Shown here one piece after another: positions 17,718-26,534 of a stretch of 52,971 bases of DNA (positions are counted from its first letter, which is position 1; the number at the start of each line of letters is the position of its first letter). Both the position numbers and the translations under genes were made by a program. Under the pieces are notes generated by a model, which was not told the origin of the DNA, did no database searches, and worked only from the letters and a program-made list of their open reading frames with translations. This DNA is from Deltaproteobacteria bacterium (GTDB taxonomy: Bacteria > Desulfobacterota > Desulfuromonadia > Geobacterales > Pseudopelobacteraceae): assembly GCA_016182975.1 (NCBI GenBank), contig JACPFJ010000024.1, positions 1 to 52,971 of the forward strand, read 5' to 3'.

Positions 17718-17983
17718 TCAGTGTCTTTTTTCATAAGCCACTTCACCCTTGTTGATTTCCTGTAGAAATACCGAAGCAGGGTCGTACGGCATGGTTATCG
17801 GTAACAGGTCGATGGGAATGATCCTGGAGAGACTGCGCAGTCTTTTTCGTAACGACAAGGCCAGGGTGAGGTAATCGTCCGAGGAGTCGCAAAAACCGCC
17901 ACATCCATGTCATGGGGGGTGGAACTTCGTGTGAAAGAGCCGAAGACGGCGATCTTTTCCACGTTTTCGTCTAGTGCGTTAAG
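17718..17983 (-). pseudogene. Frameshifted and 5'-truncated MNT nucleotidyltransferase remnant
   Basis: On the minus strand the first frame reads EKIAVFGSFTRSSTPHD and then MDVAVF, the GS...DxD signature of an MNT protein. At the five-base A/T run 17891-17895 the reading frame changes: the sequence continues in another frame as DSSDDYLTLALSLRKRL and on to KGEVAYEKRH and a TGA at 17718-17720. Adding one T to the run restores one frame. Upstream the frame is closed by a stop with no ATG, so the 5' end is also lost; GTG 17962 would be the only start. It is a relic of a second toxin-antitoxin pair; no HEPN partner remains. Confidence 0.75.
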
Positions 17984-18070
17984 TCAAGGAAATCCCCCTC
18001 TATCCCGATTGTTCTCACCCACCAGCGTAAAAAAGCTGCAAGGGATGCTCCCGCGTCTTGCTTTGTGCGC

Positions 18071-19486
18071 TTACGCGTGGATCGCCTCCTTATGCACATC
18101 AAGCGCCGCCTCTTTCAACGCCTCTGACAGGGTCGGGTGGGCGTGGCAGGTCAGGGCGATGTCCCTGGCCGTCCCGCCGAAACTCATCACGGTAACCGCC
18201 TCGGCGATCAACTCCGAGGCCCGCGGGCCGACGATATGGACACCGAGCAGCCGGTCCGTTTCCCCATGGGCGAGGATCTTGACCAAACCCTCTGACTCGT
18301 CCATGCAGCGCGCCCTTCCCAGGGCGGCAAAGTTGAAACGGCCCGCCTTGTAGGGGGTGCCGCTCTCCTTGAGCTCTTCCTCGCTCCTCCCCACGCAGGC
18401 CCCTTCCGGCCAGGTGTAGACCACGCCTGGGATGTAGTCGTACTCCACGACGCCCTTCTGCCCCGCCATCCGCTCCGCGCAGACCACCCCCTCCTCCATT
18501 GCCTTATGGGCCAGCATCGGGCCCGGGACAAGGTCGCCGATGGCGTAGACGCCGGGGGCCGTGGTCCGGTAATCCTCATCAACGACCACCCTCCCCTTTT
18601 CATCCAGCCGCACCCCCAGTCCCTCCAGGCCCAGCCCCTCGGTGAACGGCTTCCTCCCCACGGCCACCAGCAGCCGGTCGCACTCGATCTCCTCGCTGCC
18701 GCCGCCGGTGTCGAAGCGGACCAGGCCATTGTCCCCATTGCGGCTGAGGCCGCTGATGCGCGCCTCCAGCCTGAACTCGATCCCCTGCTTGCGCAGCGAG
18801 CGGTGGATGGCGTCGGCCGCCTGACGGTCCATGGTCGGCAGTATCCGCGGGAGCATCTCGATCACCGTCACCCGGGAGCCGAGGCGGCGCCAGACCGAGC
18901 CCATCTCCAGACCGATGTAGCCGCCGCCGGCAACCACCAGGTGCTCAGGGAGCCGCTCGAAGCAGAGCGCCTCGCGGGCGCTGACCACCATCTCCCCGTC
19001 GAAGGGGATGCCCGGCAGCGCCGCAGCCTCGCTCCCGGTGGCCAGCAGCAGCCGCGGCGCCCGGAGGGTGACCGGAGCCGCGCCGGTCACCCGCACCCCG
19101 TGCAGACCGGTGGAGTCCCTCCCCGCCAGCGCGGCCGTGCCCGCGACCCTTTCGATCCCGTTCTTCTTGAAGAGGTAGGCGATGCCGTCGGTCAGCTTCC
19201 TGACCACATCGTCCTTGCGGCGCAGCAGCGCCTCCAGGTCGAGGCGCGGCGGGTCGATGGCGATGCCGTGCAGGGCGAAGCGGTCGCGCGCCAGGGCGAA
19301 CAGCTCGCTGGAGTCCAGGAGCGCCTTACTGGGGATGCACCCCTCGTTGAGACAGACCCCGCCGAGCGTGGTCCGTTTCTCCACCACCGCCACCCGCATC
19401 CCCAGTTGCGCGGCGCGGATGGCGGCCACGTAGCCCCCCGGCCCGGCGCCGACGACGATCAGGTCGTACGTTGTTGTTTCCGGCAT
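18071..19486 (-). CDS. lpdA: Dihydrolipoamide dehydrogenase (E3)
   Basis: Reoxidises the dihydrolipoyl groups of 2-oxoacid dehydrogenase E2 and of the glycine cleavage H protein, passing electrons through FAD to NAD+. The 471-residue protein has the FAD-binding GAGPGGY (13-19), the redox disulfide in GGVCLNEGCIPSK (C45, C50), an NAD-binding GGGYIGLEMG segment, and the C-terminal HAHPTLSEA with the active-site histidine. ATG 19486 is chosen because GGAGGG lies just ahead; the frame extends 28 codons upstream without a ribosome site. It follows sucB in the same direction after a 195-bp spacer holding a palindromic repeat. Confidence 0.96.
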   Translation of the reverse strand: MPETTTYDLIVVGAGPGGYVAAIRAAQLGMRVAVVEKRTTLGGVCLNEGCIPSKALLDSSELFALARDRFALHGIAIDPPRLDLEALLRRKDDVVRKLTDGIAYLFKKNGIERVAGTAALAGRDSTGLHGVRVTGAAPVTLRAPRLLLATGSEAAALPGIPFDGEMVVSAREALCFERLPEHLVVAGGGYIGLEMGSVWRRLGSRVTVIEMLPRILPTMDRQAADAIHRSLRKQGIEFRLEARISGLSRNGDNGLVRFDTGGGSEEIECDRLLVAVGRKPFTEGLGLEGLGVRLDEKGRVVVDEDYRTTAPGVYAIGDLVPGPMLAHKAMEEGVVCAERMAGQKGVVEYDYIPGVVYTWPEGACVGRSEEELKESGTPYKAGRFNFAALGRARCMDESEGLVKILAHGETDRLLGVHIVGPRASELIAEAVTVMSFGGTARDIALTCHAHPTLSEALKEAALDVHKEAIHA

Positions 19487-19531
19487 TGCATTTCCCTCCA
19501 TGAATTCAAACGAAACCATAACCAAACAAAG

Positions 19532-19634
19532 GCTGATTTTTAACGCAAAGGCGCAAGGACGCAAAGACAATCGTTTTACTGGGTGATACTTTGCGCCTTT
19601 GAGCCTTTGCGCCTTTGCGTTAATGTGTTTCAGG
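19532..19634. repeat. Dispersed palindromic repeat TTAACGCAAAG, copy 1
   Basis: An inverted repeat about 100 bp long: TTAACGCAAAGGCGCAAGG on the left and its near-complement CCTTTGCGCCTTTGCGTTAA on the right, bounded by GCTGAT and TTTCAGG. It fills the spacer between sucB and lpdA. A second copy in the same orientation is at 31597-31699. On RNA it would fold into a long hairpin and might end or stabilise the sucB transcript. Confidence 0.88.
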
Positions 19635-19681
19635 TTTTTGTGGATAACCTTCTTTTGGATTGCAGATCCGAAATCAAATCA

Positions 19682-20980
<1,299 letters not shown>

Positions 20981-21056
20981 AACAAAACTCCTCCATTGAA
21001 AGGCTTGGACCAAACAAGATCATTCTAGCGTAGATTTTCCGATTTTCCAGAAACGG

Positions 21057-21083
21057 CAAGGGGCGACCATCGGCCGCCCCTTG
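21057..21083 (-). terminator. Hairpin after nifS
   Basis: Arms CAAGGGGCG and CGCCCCTTG with a 9-base loop lie 30 bp beyond the nifS stop. There is no strong T-run on the minus strand, so termination may be partial. Confidence 0.5.
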
Positions 21084-21112
21084 TTGTCTTCATCCTATGT
21101 CACGATCAACCC

Positions 21113-22288
21113 CTACCCCTGCCCCTTGAGAAACTCCCTGCCGAAGGGGGACATGCGGCGCAGGCGCTCGATGATCGGGGGGAGCTCGCGAATGACCGTA
21201 TCGATCTCCTCGGCGGTGGTGTAACGCGACAGGGAGAAGCGGATCGAGCCGTGGGCGCAGGTGAAGGGGACCCCCATGGCGCGCAGCACGTGGGACGGCT
21301 CCAGTGAGCCGGAGGTGCAGGCGCTCCCCGACGAGGCGCAGACACCCAGTTCGGAGAGCAGCAGCAGGATGGCCTCCCCCTCGACGTATTCGTAGGCGAT
21401 GGAGGTGGTGTTCGGCAGGCGTTCTGCCCCGCCGCCGTTGATTCTTGCGTTGGGGATGCGGGCCATCAACTCGTTCTGCAGGCGGTCCCGCAGCGCCATC
21501 ACCTGGGTGTTCTCCAGCTCCATATTCAGACCGGCCAGTTCGCAGGCCTTTCCCAGGGCGATGATTGCGGCGGCGTTCTCCGTGCCGGCGCGGCGGCTCT
21601 TCTCCTGGTGTCCTCCGACCATGAACGGCCGGAAGGGTGTGCCGCGGCGCAGGTAGAGCACGCCGATACCCTTGGGTGCGTGCAGCTTGTGGCCGGAAAG
21701 CGACAGCATGTCGATCCGCGAGTTCGCCATGTTGATCGGGATCTTGCCCACCGCCTGGACCGCGTCGCTGTGGAACAGCGCCCCCTTGGCCTTGGCTATG
21801 GCGGCGGCCTCCTCGACCGGAAAGATCACCCCGGTCTCGTTGTTGGCCCACATAAGCGAGACTATGGCGGTATCCTCATCCACAATGGCCTTCAACTCCT
21901 CCATGTCCAGGCGCCCCTCGCCGTCCACGCCGATCTCGCTCACCCGGTACCCCTTCTGGATCAGGTTGCGGCACTGGGTCAGCACGGCCGGATGCTCCAC
22001 GCGCGAGGTGATCACGTGGCGCCTGTCCGGAAAGACCTCCAGGGCCGAGCGGATGGCTGCGTTGTCGCTCTCGGTGCCGCAGGCGGTGAAGACGATCTCG
22101 TCCGGCGAGGCACCGAGGAGTGCCGCCACGCGCCCCCTGGCCTCGTCAACCTTGCGCTGTACCTGGCCCCCGAAGAAGTGCATCGAACTGGGATTGCCGT
22201 ACATCTCGCAAAAATAGGGGCGCATCTCCTCGAAGACCGCCTCGTCCACCTTGGTGGTGGCGTTGTTGTCCAGATAGATCTCTTTCAT
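21113..22288 (-). CDS. nifS: Cysteine desulfurase, NifS type
   Basis: Takes sulfur from cysteine as an enzyme persulfide and gives it to the NifU scaffold. The 391-residue protein carries the PLP lysine K201 in SLSGHKLHAPKG, the histidine of RVEHPAV, and the persulfide cysteine C324 in SSGSACTSGS. The ATG at 22288 overlaps the nifU TGA (ATGA) and is preceded by GAGGAGG, so the pair is translationally coupled. No other nif gene is near, so this is most likely the general Fe-S assembly system, supplying enzymes such as aconitase and IspG. Confidence 0.95.
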   Translation of the reverse strand: MKEIYLDNNATTKVDEAVFEEMRPYFCEMYGNPSSMHFFGGQVQRKVDEARGRVAALLGASPDEIVFTACGTESDNAAIRSALEVFPDRRHVITSRVEHPAVLTQCRNLIQKGYRVSEIGVDGEGRLDMEELKAIVDEDTAIVSLMWANNETGVIFPVEEAAAIAKAKGALFHSDAVQAVGKIPINMANSRIDMLSLSGHKLHAPKGIGVLYLRRGTPFRPFMVGGHQEKSRRAGTENAAAIIALGKACELAGLNMELENTQVMALRDRLQNELMARIPNARINGGGAERLPNTTSIAYEYVEGEAILLLLSELGVCASSGSACTSGSLEPSHVLRAMGVPFTCAHGSIRFSLSRYTTAEEIDTVIRELPPIIERLRRMSPFGREFLKGQG

Positions 22289-23157
22289 CCGGCCACCTCC
22301 TCTACCACGATATCCTCGGCCACCAGGTCGCGCAGCTTCTGCTCGACCACGCGCGAGGTGTAGCCGGACGAGGCGCAACCGGCACAGGCCTTGCGGAAGG
22401 CCACCTGCACCTTGGGTCCGTCGATGTCGATCAGCTCAAGGTCGCCGCCGTCGGCCCACAGGAGCGGGCGGATATCCTTCTCCAGCACCTCCTGGATCAT
22501 CTGCATCTTTTTCATGTTGGAGAGCTTTTCCGGTCGTTTGCGCGGCTCCTCGGGCTGCTTGCCCATCACCTCGGCGATCAGTTCCTTGATCCTGGGGATG
22601 CAGCCGCCGCAACCGCCCCCCGCCTTGGTGAAATGGGTCACCTGCTCGGCCGTGGTCAGCCTGTTGGTCTCGATCACCTTTTTCAGGAAGACGTCGGTGA
22701 TTCCGAAGCACTTGCAGACGACGACCCCCTCCTGGTCGGGATAGGCGGGAGCGTGCTCATGGTCGTGAGCGGACGCGGGAAGCTCGTGGCCGCGATACTT
22801 GGCAATGGCCACCTCCAGCGCCTCCTGCCCCATCACCGAGCAGTGCATCTTCTCCTCTGGCAGGCCGCCGAGAAAGTCGGCGATGTCCTGGTTGCTGATG
22901 GCCAGGGCCTCGTCCAGGGTCTTCCCCTTGAGCATCTCGGTCAGGGCCGATGACGAAGCGATTGCACTGGCACAGCCGAAGGTCTGAAACTTGGCCTCGA
23001 CGATCCTCTCCTTCTGCTCATCCAGCTTGAGGTACAGCTTGAGCGCGTCGCCACATGCCAGGCTCCCCACCTCGCCGACGGCATCGGCATCGGCAATATC
23101 CCCCACGTTGCGGGGGTTCAGAAAATGGTCCTTAACGATTGGTGTGTAATCCCACAT
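22285..23157 (-). CDS. nifU: NifU Fe-S cluster scaffold
   Basis: Holds newly formed clusters for transfer to target enzymes. All three NifU parts are present in 290 residues: an IscU-like domain with C35, C62 and C106; a central BFD-like [2Fe-2S] domain with C148, C150, C183 and C186; and an Nfu-like domain with C258 and C261. The spacing is typical and nothing is missing. It is the first gene of the nifU-nifS operon, starting at ATG 23157 about 60 bp from the phosphohexomutase stop. Confidence 0.95.
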   Translation of the reverse strand: MWDYTPIVKDHFLNPRNVGDIADADAVGEVGSLACGDALKLYLKLDEQKERIVEAKFQTFGCASAIASSSALTEMLKGKTLDEALAISNQDIADFLGGLPEEKMHCSVMGQEALEVAIAKYRGHELPASAHDHEHAPAYPDQEGVVVCKCFGITDVFLKKVIETNRLTTAEQVTHFTKAGGGCGGCIPRIKELIAEVMGKQPEEPRKRPEKLSNMKKMQMIQEVLEKDIRPLLWADGGDLELIDIDGPKVQVAFRKACAGCASSGYTSRVVEQKLRDLVAEDIVVEEVAG

Positions 23158-23216
23158 AATTGAGTATCTCCTTAGATAGACTTTAAAAATAAAAGATAAA
23201 TTCCGATTCTGGTTGT

Positions 23217-24635
23217 TTACCCCAAGATGAACTTCCTGCCCGCCTCCATCACCTCCGCCAGCCGCGCCTCCGAGGCCGCCTCGCCGTAGAGGCGCACCAC
23301 CGGTTCGGTGCCCGACTTGCGGAACAACATCCAGCTGCCGTCTTCCAGGAGCAGCTTGGTACCGTCGATCCTGATCACCTTCGTGACCTTCGTCCCGGCG
23401 ACCTCGGCGGGAACCGCATCGACCTTGCCGGCATAGGCCAATTCCAGCTCGGGCGATAGCTTCAGATTGTCGCGACGGGTGACGAAGCGCCCCACCTCGG
23501 CATAGAGCCGCTCCAGCAATTCGCGCACCGTTTTTCCCTCGCGGGCCACCATCTCGGCCACCAGGAAGCAGGCCAGGATGCCGTCCTTTTCCGGTACATG
23601 ACCCTTGATGGTGAGGCCGGCGCTCTCCTCACCGCCGATCACGATCTTGTCCTGGCTGATCAGCTCGCCGATGTACTTGAAGCCGACCGGCGTCTCGTAG
23701 ACCGGCACGCCGTGTTTCCCGGCCACGGCGTCGATCAGGTGCGAGGTCGCCACGCTGCGGGCCACCCCCCCATCCAGCTTGCGCACCCGGATCAGGTAAT
23801 CCAGCAGCAGGGCAATGATGTAATTGGGCTCGATATAGGAGCCATCGCTATCCAGGATGCCGAAACGGTCGGCGTCGCCGTCCGTGGCCAATCCGAGGCG
23901 GATTTCAGGATCGTTTTTCACCAGGGCGATGAAATCCGGGATATGGCTTTCCGACGGCTCGGGGGGATGCCCGCCGAAATAGGGGTCGAGCCGGTCGTTG
24001 ATCATGACGAACGGGAGGTTGCGTTGCCTGAACGGCTCGTCCAGGTAGCCGCGTGCGGTGCCGTAGAGCGGGTTTAGCGCCACCCGGCCCAGGCGCGCAA
24101 TGGCGTCGAAATCGACCATCCGCTCCAACGCCTGCAGATACGCCGACCGGGGATCGATCACCTCCAGCAGCCCATGTTTACGGGCATCTTCCAGTGAGAG
24201 CTCCCTGTAGCAGCTCTCGCCCAGCATCTCGTTTGCGCGGGATTCGATATCCCTGGTGGTCTCCGGCAGCGCCGGACCACCCCACGAAGGGGAAAATTTG
24301 ACGCCGTTGTACTCCGGTGGGTTATGACTGGCGGTGAAGTTGATCGCCCCGGCGGCCCGCCTCCGCAGGATCTCGAAGGAGATGACCGGCGTGGGCGTGT
24401 CCCGCTCACACAGGAATGCCTTGATCCCCGCAGCCGCCAGGACACGCGCGGCCTCCTCGGCGAAGCGCTGTCCCATGAAACGGGTGTCGCAGGCAACGAT
24501 CACGCCCTTGTGCTGCTCGCCGGCCGCCGTGAGATAATCGGCGATGGCCTGAATCACCACCTTGACGTTGGCAAAGGTGAAATCCTCGCACAGGATACCG
24601 CGCCATCCGGATGTTCCAAAGGCAATACGCGTCAT
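23217..24635 (-). CDS. Phosphoglucomutase/phosphomannomutase family protein
   Basis: Interconverts sugar 1- and 6-phosphates through a phosphoserine enzyme. The 472-residue protein has the phosphoserine loop TASHNPPEYNG (S103), the metal loop DGDADRFG, the sugar-binding GEESAG and the phosphate-binding RKSGTEPVVRLY near the C-terminus. The family covers glucose, mannose and glucosamine phosphates, and I cannot fix the substrate. ATG 24635 has GGAGGG upstream; the frame continues 24 codons further without a ribosome site. A promoter pair lies between this gene and the divergent PxxKW gene. Confidence 0.9.
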   Translation of the reverse strand: MTRIAFGTSGWRGILCEDFTFANVKVVIQAIADYLTAAGEQHKGVIVACDTRFMGQRFAEEAARVLAAAGIKAFLCERDTPTPVISFEILRRRAAGAINFTASHNPPEYNGVKFSPSWGGPALPETTRDIESRANEMLGESCYRELSLEDARKHGLLEVIDPRSAYLQALERMVDFDAIARLGRVALNPLYGTARGYLDEPFRQRNLPFVMINDRLDPYFGGHPPEPSESHIPDFIALVKNDPEIRLGLATDGDADRFGILDSDGSYIEPNYIIALLLDYLIRVRKLDGGVARSVATSHLIDAVAGKHGVPVYETPVGFKYIGELISQDKIVIGGEESAGLTIKGHVPEKDGILACFLVAEMVAREGKTVRELLERLYAEVGRFVTRRDNLKLSPELELAYAGKVDAVPAEVAGTKVTKVIRIDGTKLLLEDGSWMLFRKSGTEPVVRLYGEAASEARLAEVMEAGRKFILG

Positions 24636-24683
24636 TGCTACCCTCCGTGATATAATAAAAGACAGCTTTTGTCGTTTTACAGT

Positions 24684-24712
24684 AATACAGCAACGCACGC
24701 CCGTCAAGTCAA
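24684..24712 (-). promoter_or_regulatory. Candidate sigma-70 promoter for the phosphohexomutase
   Basis: On the minus strand TTGACT (24707-24712) is followed after 17 bases by TGTATT (24684-24689). The start codon is about 50 bp further on. The -10 box is imperfect. Confidence 0.45.
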
Positions 24713-24740
24713 AGAGCCGTTTATGTAAAGGATTTTTCCG

Positions 24741-24769
24741 TTGACTTTATTCTCCCATACTTGTTACAG
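24741..24769 (+). promoter_or_regulatory. Candidate sigma-70 promoter for the PxxKW gene
   Basis: TTGACT at 24741-24746 and TTACAG at 24764-24769 are 17 bases apart and 40 bases ahead of the ATG at 24810. Confidence 0.5.
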
Positions 24770-24809
24770 TTACATCTCAGGGCAGAACACAAACTCAGGA
24801 GGAAGAAGC

Positions 24810-25112
24810 ATGCAGTGTCAGACAGTACTTCCAGGTATCGAATGTACCTTTTGGGGTAAGCAGGGTTGTATATTTCCGGATGGTTCATGCCACACGATTG
24901 CGGAAAACTGCGAAGGGTGCGAGCGTATCGTCACCGGCACCATCGGCCGGGTCTGCAGCGCCTATCCGGCTCCTGTCAAGAAATGGTCCAATGGTCTCTG
25001 CAATTTTGCCACCCACGTCAAGGTCGAGCTCAAGGTTGAAGACGCCAAGATGAATCCGCTCAAGGCATCGAAAAAGGCCTCCGGCGGCAGCAAGGGCGGC
25101 AAGAAGAAATAA
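24810..25112 (+). CDS. PxxKW-type cysteine-rich small protein
   Basis: A 100-residue protein with nine cysteines, ending in a Lys/Gly/Ser-rich tail. It contains the PVKKW segment after YPAPVKKWSNGLC that gives this family its name. The family is conserved in Geobacter-like bacteria and its function is unknown. Cysteine pairs such as CEGC suggest metal or cluster binding; there is no signal peptide. The ATG at 24810 is chosen because AGGAGG lies eight bases upstream. It is closed by the strong terminator at 25148-25174, so it is a single-gene unit, probably well expressed. Confidence 0.85.
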   Translation: MQCQTVLPGIECTFWGKQGCIFPDGSCHTIAENCEGCERIVTGTIGRVCSAYPAPVKKWSNGLCNFATHVKVELKVEDAKMNPLKASKKASGGSKGGKKK

Positions 25113-25147
25113 CCCGCAAAACCGCACCACACACAATATGCAACGGA

Positions 25148-25174
25148 AAGGGGGATAAATGTCCCCCTTTTTTG
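25148..25174 (+). terminator. Rho-independent terminator after the PxxKW gene
   Basis: AAAGGGGGA and TCCCCCTTT form a strong stem with a short loop, followed by TTTTTT. The next gene's ribosome site begins only a few bases later. Confidence 0.88.
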
Positions 25175-25190
25175 TGGCCGGAGGACCGCC

Positions 25191-25643
25191 ATGTCGTTCG
25201 ACACCCTCACCTGTCCCGGCTGCGGGGCAGAGGTCAGACAATATCGCAACCCCTTTCCCACGGTGGACATCATCATAGAGGTCGCCGGCGGCATCGTCCT
25301 CATCGAGCGCAAAAACCCGCCTTTAGGCTGGGCGCTGCCGGGCGGATTCGTGGATTACGGGGAGTCTCTCGAAGCGGCGGCTGTACGGGAGGCCCGCGAG
25401 GAGACTTCGCTCGCGGTGAGTGATCTGCGGCTGCTGGGATGCTACTCCGACCCGGCAAGGGACAGCCGCATGCACACGATCTCGACGGTCTATGTGGCCA
25501 AAGGCGCTGGAACCCCGCGTGCGGCGGACGATGCGGCGAATCTGGCTATCTTCCGGCCGGATGAACTGCCGGAACGGCTCTGTTTCGACCATGGCAGGAT
25601 CCTGGGCGACTACCTGGAGAGGAAACTGGAGGGCCGGAGCTGA
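25191..25643 (+). CDS. Nudix hydrolase
   Basis: Cleaves a nucleoside diphosphate linked to another group. The 150-residue protein has the Nudix box [21 protein letters not shown], of which I quote G-x5-E and REAREE as the catalytic parts; the later Gly of the consensus is Ser here. A CPGCG motif near the N-terminus suggests a partial zinc ribbon. The substrate cannot be read from the sequence; ADP-ribose or a nucleoside triphosphate are common choices. The ATG at 25191 has GGAGGA upstream. It lies right after the PxxKW terminator, so it relies on read-through or a promoter within that gene. Confidence 0.88.
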   Translation: MSFDTLTCPGCGAEVRQYRNPFPTVDIIIEVAGGIVLIERKNPPLGWALPGGFVDYGESLEAAAVREAREETSLAVSDLRLLGCYSDPARDSRMHTISTVYVAKGAGTPRAADDAANLAIFRPDELPERLCFDHGRILGDYLERKLEGRS

Positions 25644-25709
25644 CCCGACCGCTCCCGCTCGTTTGTCACCGTGCGCCCCGACAATCCCGCCAGCCGGCAG
25701 CGCCCCCCC

Positions 25710-26534
25710 TTACCCCGGCTCCAGGAACGCGAGTTCCGGGGCATGCTCAATCAGCCCCATCCCGGCCGCCAGGCTGAAAAACCGCTTCAGCCCCTCGATA
25801 TGCTCCCCGCTCAGGTCATAGGAGAGCACCCTCCAGTACTCCATCAGGCGTTCGTATCCCATCCAGGCCGCCTCTGGAGATGAGGCGGCGATCCGTTCCA
25901 GGTTCATCATGGCACTGGCCTTGGCCTGCTGGAACTCCCTTGCCAGCTGGCGCAACTCATCGCCCCGCTTCATGGCGGTATCCCGACAGGCCAGCCAGAG
26001 GGCAAAGACGAACGGCGTTCCGGTCCAGTCGTACCAGAGCGCCCCCAGATCGTAGACATGGCCGGCAGCCGCCGACTGTGCCTGCCGCAAGGCGGAATCG
26101 CCGATCAGCAGCACCGCCGGCGCCTCGCGCAATGCGTCGGCCAGGACACGGTTCGTTACGCGGTAGGAGCAGGCGCAGCCGTAGCGCATCTTCAGGAGTA
26201 TCTTCAGCAGATTGACCGAAGTGGCGGATTCCGCGGTCAGCAGCACCTCCCTGCCGTCCAGTTCCCCTAGCGGCACGTTCGAGAAGAGGAGCACGCTCTG
26301 GACAGGGCCGCAACTGCTGATGGAGAGGTCGGGGATGATCAGGTAGCGTTCCGGATGGAGCGCATAGGCAATGGAGGAGGAGGGGCAGACATCGATTGCG
26401 CCTGCCGCCAGCATGGCGTTCAGTTGCGCGGGGACACCTCCGACGTAGCGGTACGCTCCGGCGGGACATTGCTCGGTCAGGGCGTGAAAGATGGGGGTAC
26501 AGTTGGCGTACTCTATGCGGCCGATCCGTAGCAT
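25710..26534 (-). CDS. mqnA: Chorismate dehydratase MqnA (futalosine pathway of menaquinone)
   Basis: Removes water from chorismate in the first step of the futalosine route to menaquinone. The 274-residue protein matches the MqnA/MqnD periplasmic-binding-like fold: N-terminal RIGRIEYANCTPIF, DVCPSSSIAYA, and central LLTAESATSVNLLKIL. It starts at ATG 26534, sharing one base with the tolC TGA (TGATG). Its substrate chorismate is the product of aroC at 35-36 kb. Menaquinone is the membrane electron carrier expected for anaerobic respiration. Confidence 0.9.
   Translation of the reverse strand: MLRIGRIEYANCTPIFHALTEQCPAGAYRYVGGVPAQLNAMLAAGAIDVCPSSSIAYALHPERYLIIPDLSISSCGPVQSVLLFSNVPLGELDGREVLLTAESATSVNLLKILLKMRYGCACSYRVTNRVLADALREAPAVLLIGDSALRQAQSAAAGHVYDLGALWYDWTGTPFVFALWLACRDTAMKRGDELRQLAREFQQAKASAMMNLERIAASSPEAAWMGYERLMEYWRVLSYDLSGEHIEGLKRFFSLAAGMGLIEHAPELAFLEPG

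Noticed and set aside
3741..18070. Prophage or integrative element
   Set aside because: No integrase, tRNA attachment site, capsid or tail gene is visible. The boundaries are repeats and a decayed MNT gene only.
18506..19543. 345-codon open frame opposite lpdA
   Set aside because: It is antisense to a clear lpdA gene; its product is rich in Arg, His, Gln and Asp, typical of GC-rich antisense frames. The same applies to long frames opposite sucB (19583-20668), aroB (33238-34623), aroC (34810-36258), ispG (38741-39814) and plsX (46306-47673).
21113..23157. Part of a nitrogen-fixation cluster
   Set aside because: Only nifU and nifS are present, flanked by TCA and sugar-phosphate genes. In this group the pair is used for general Fe-S assembly.
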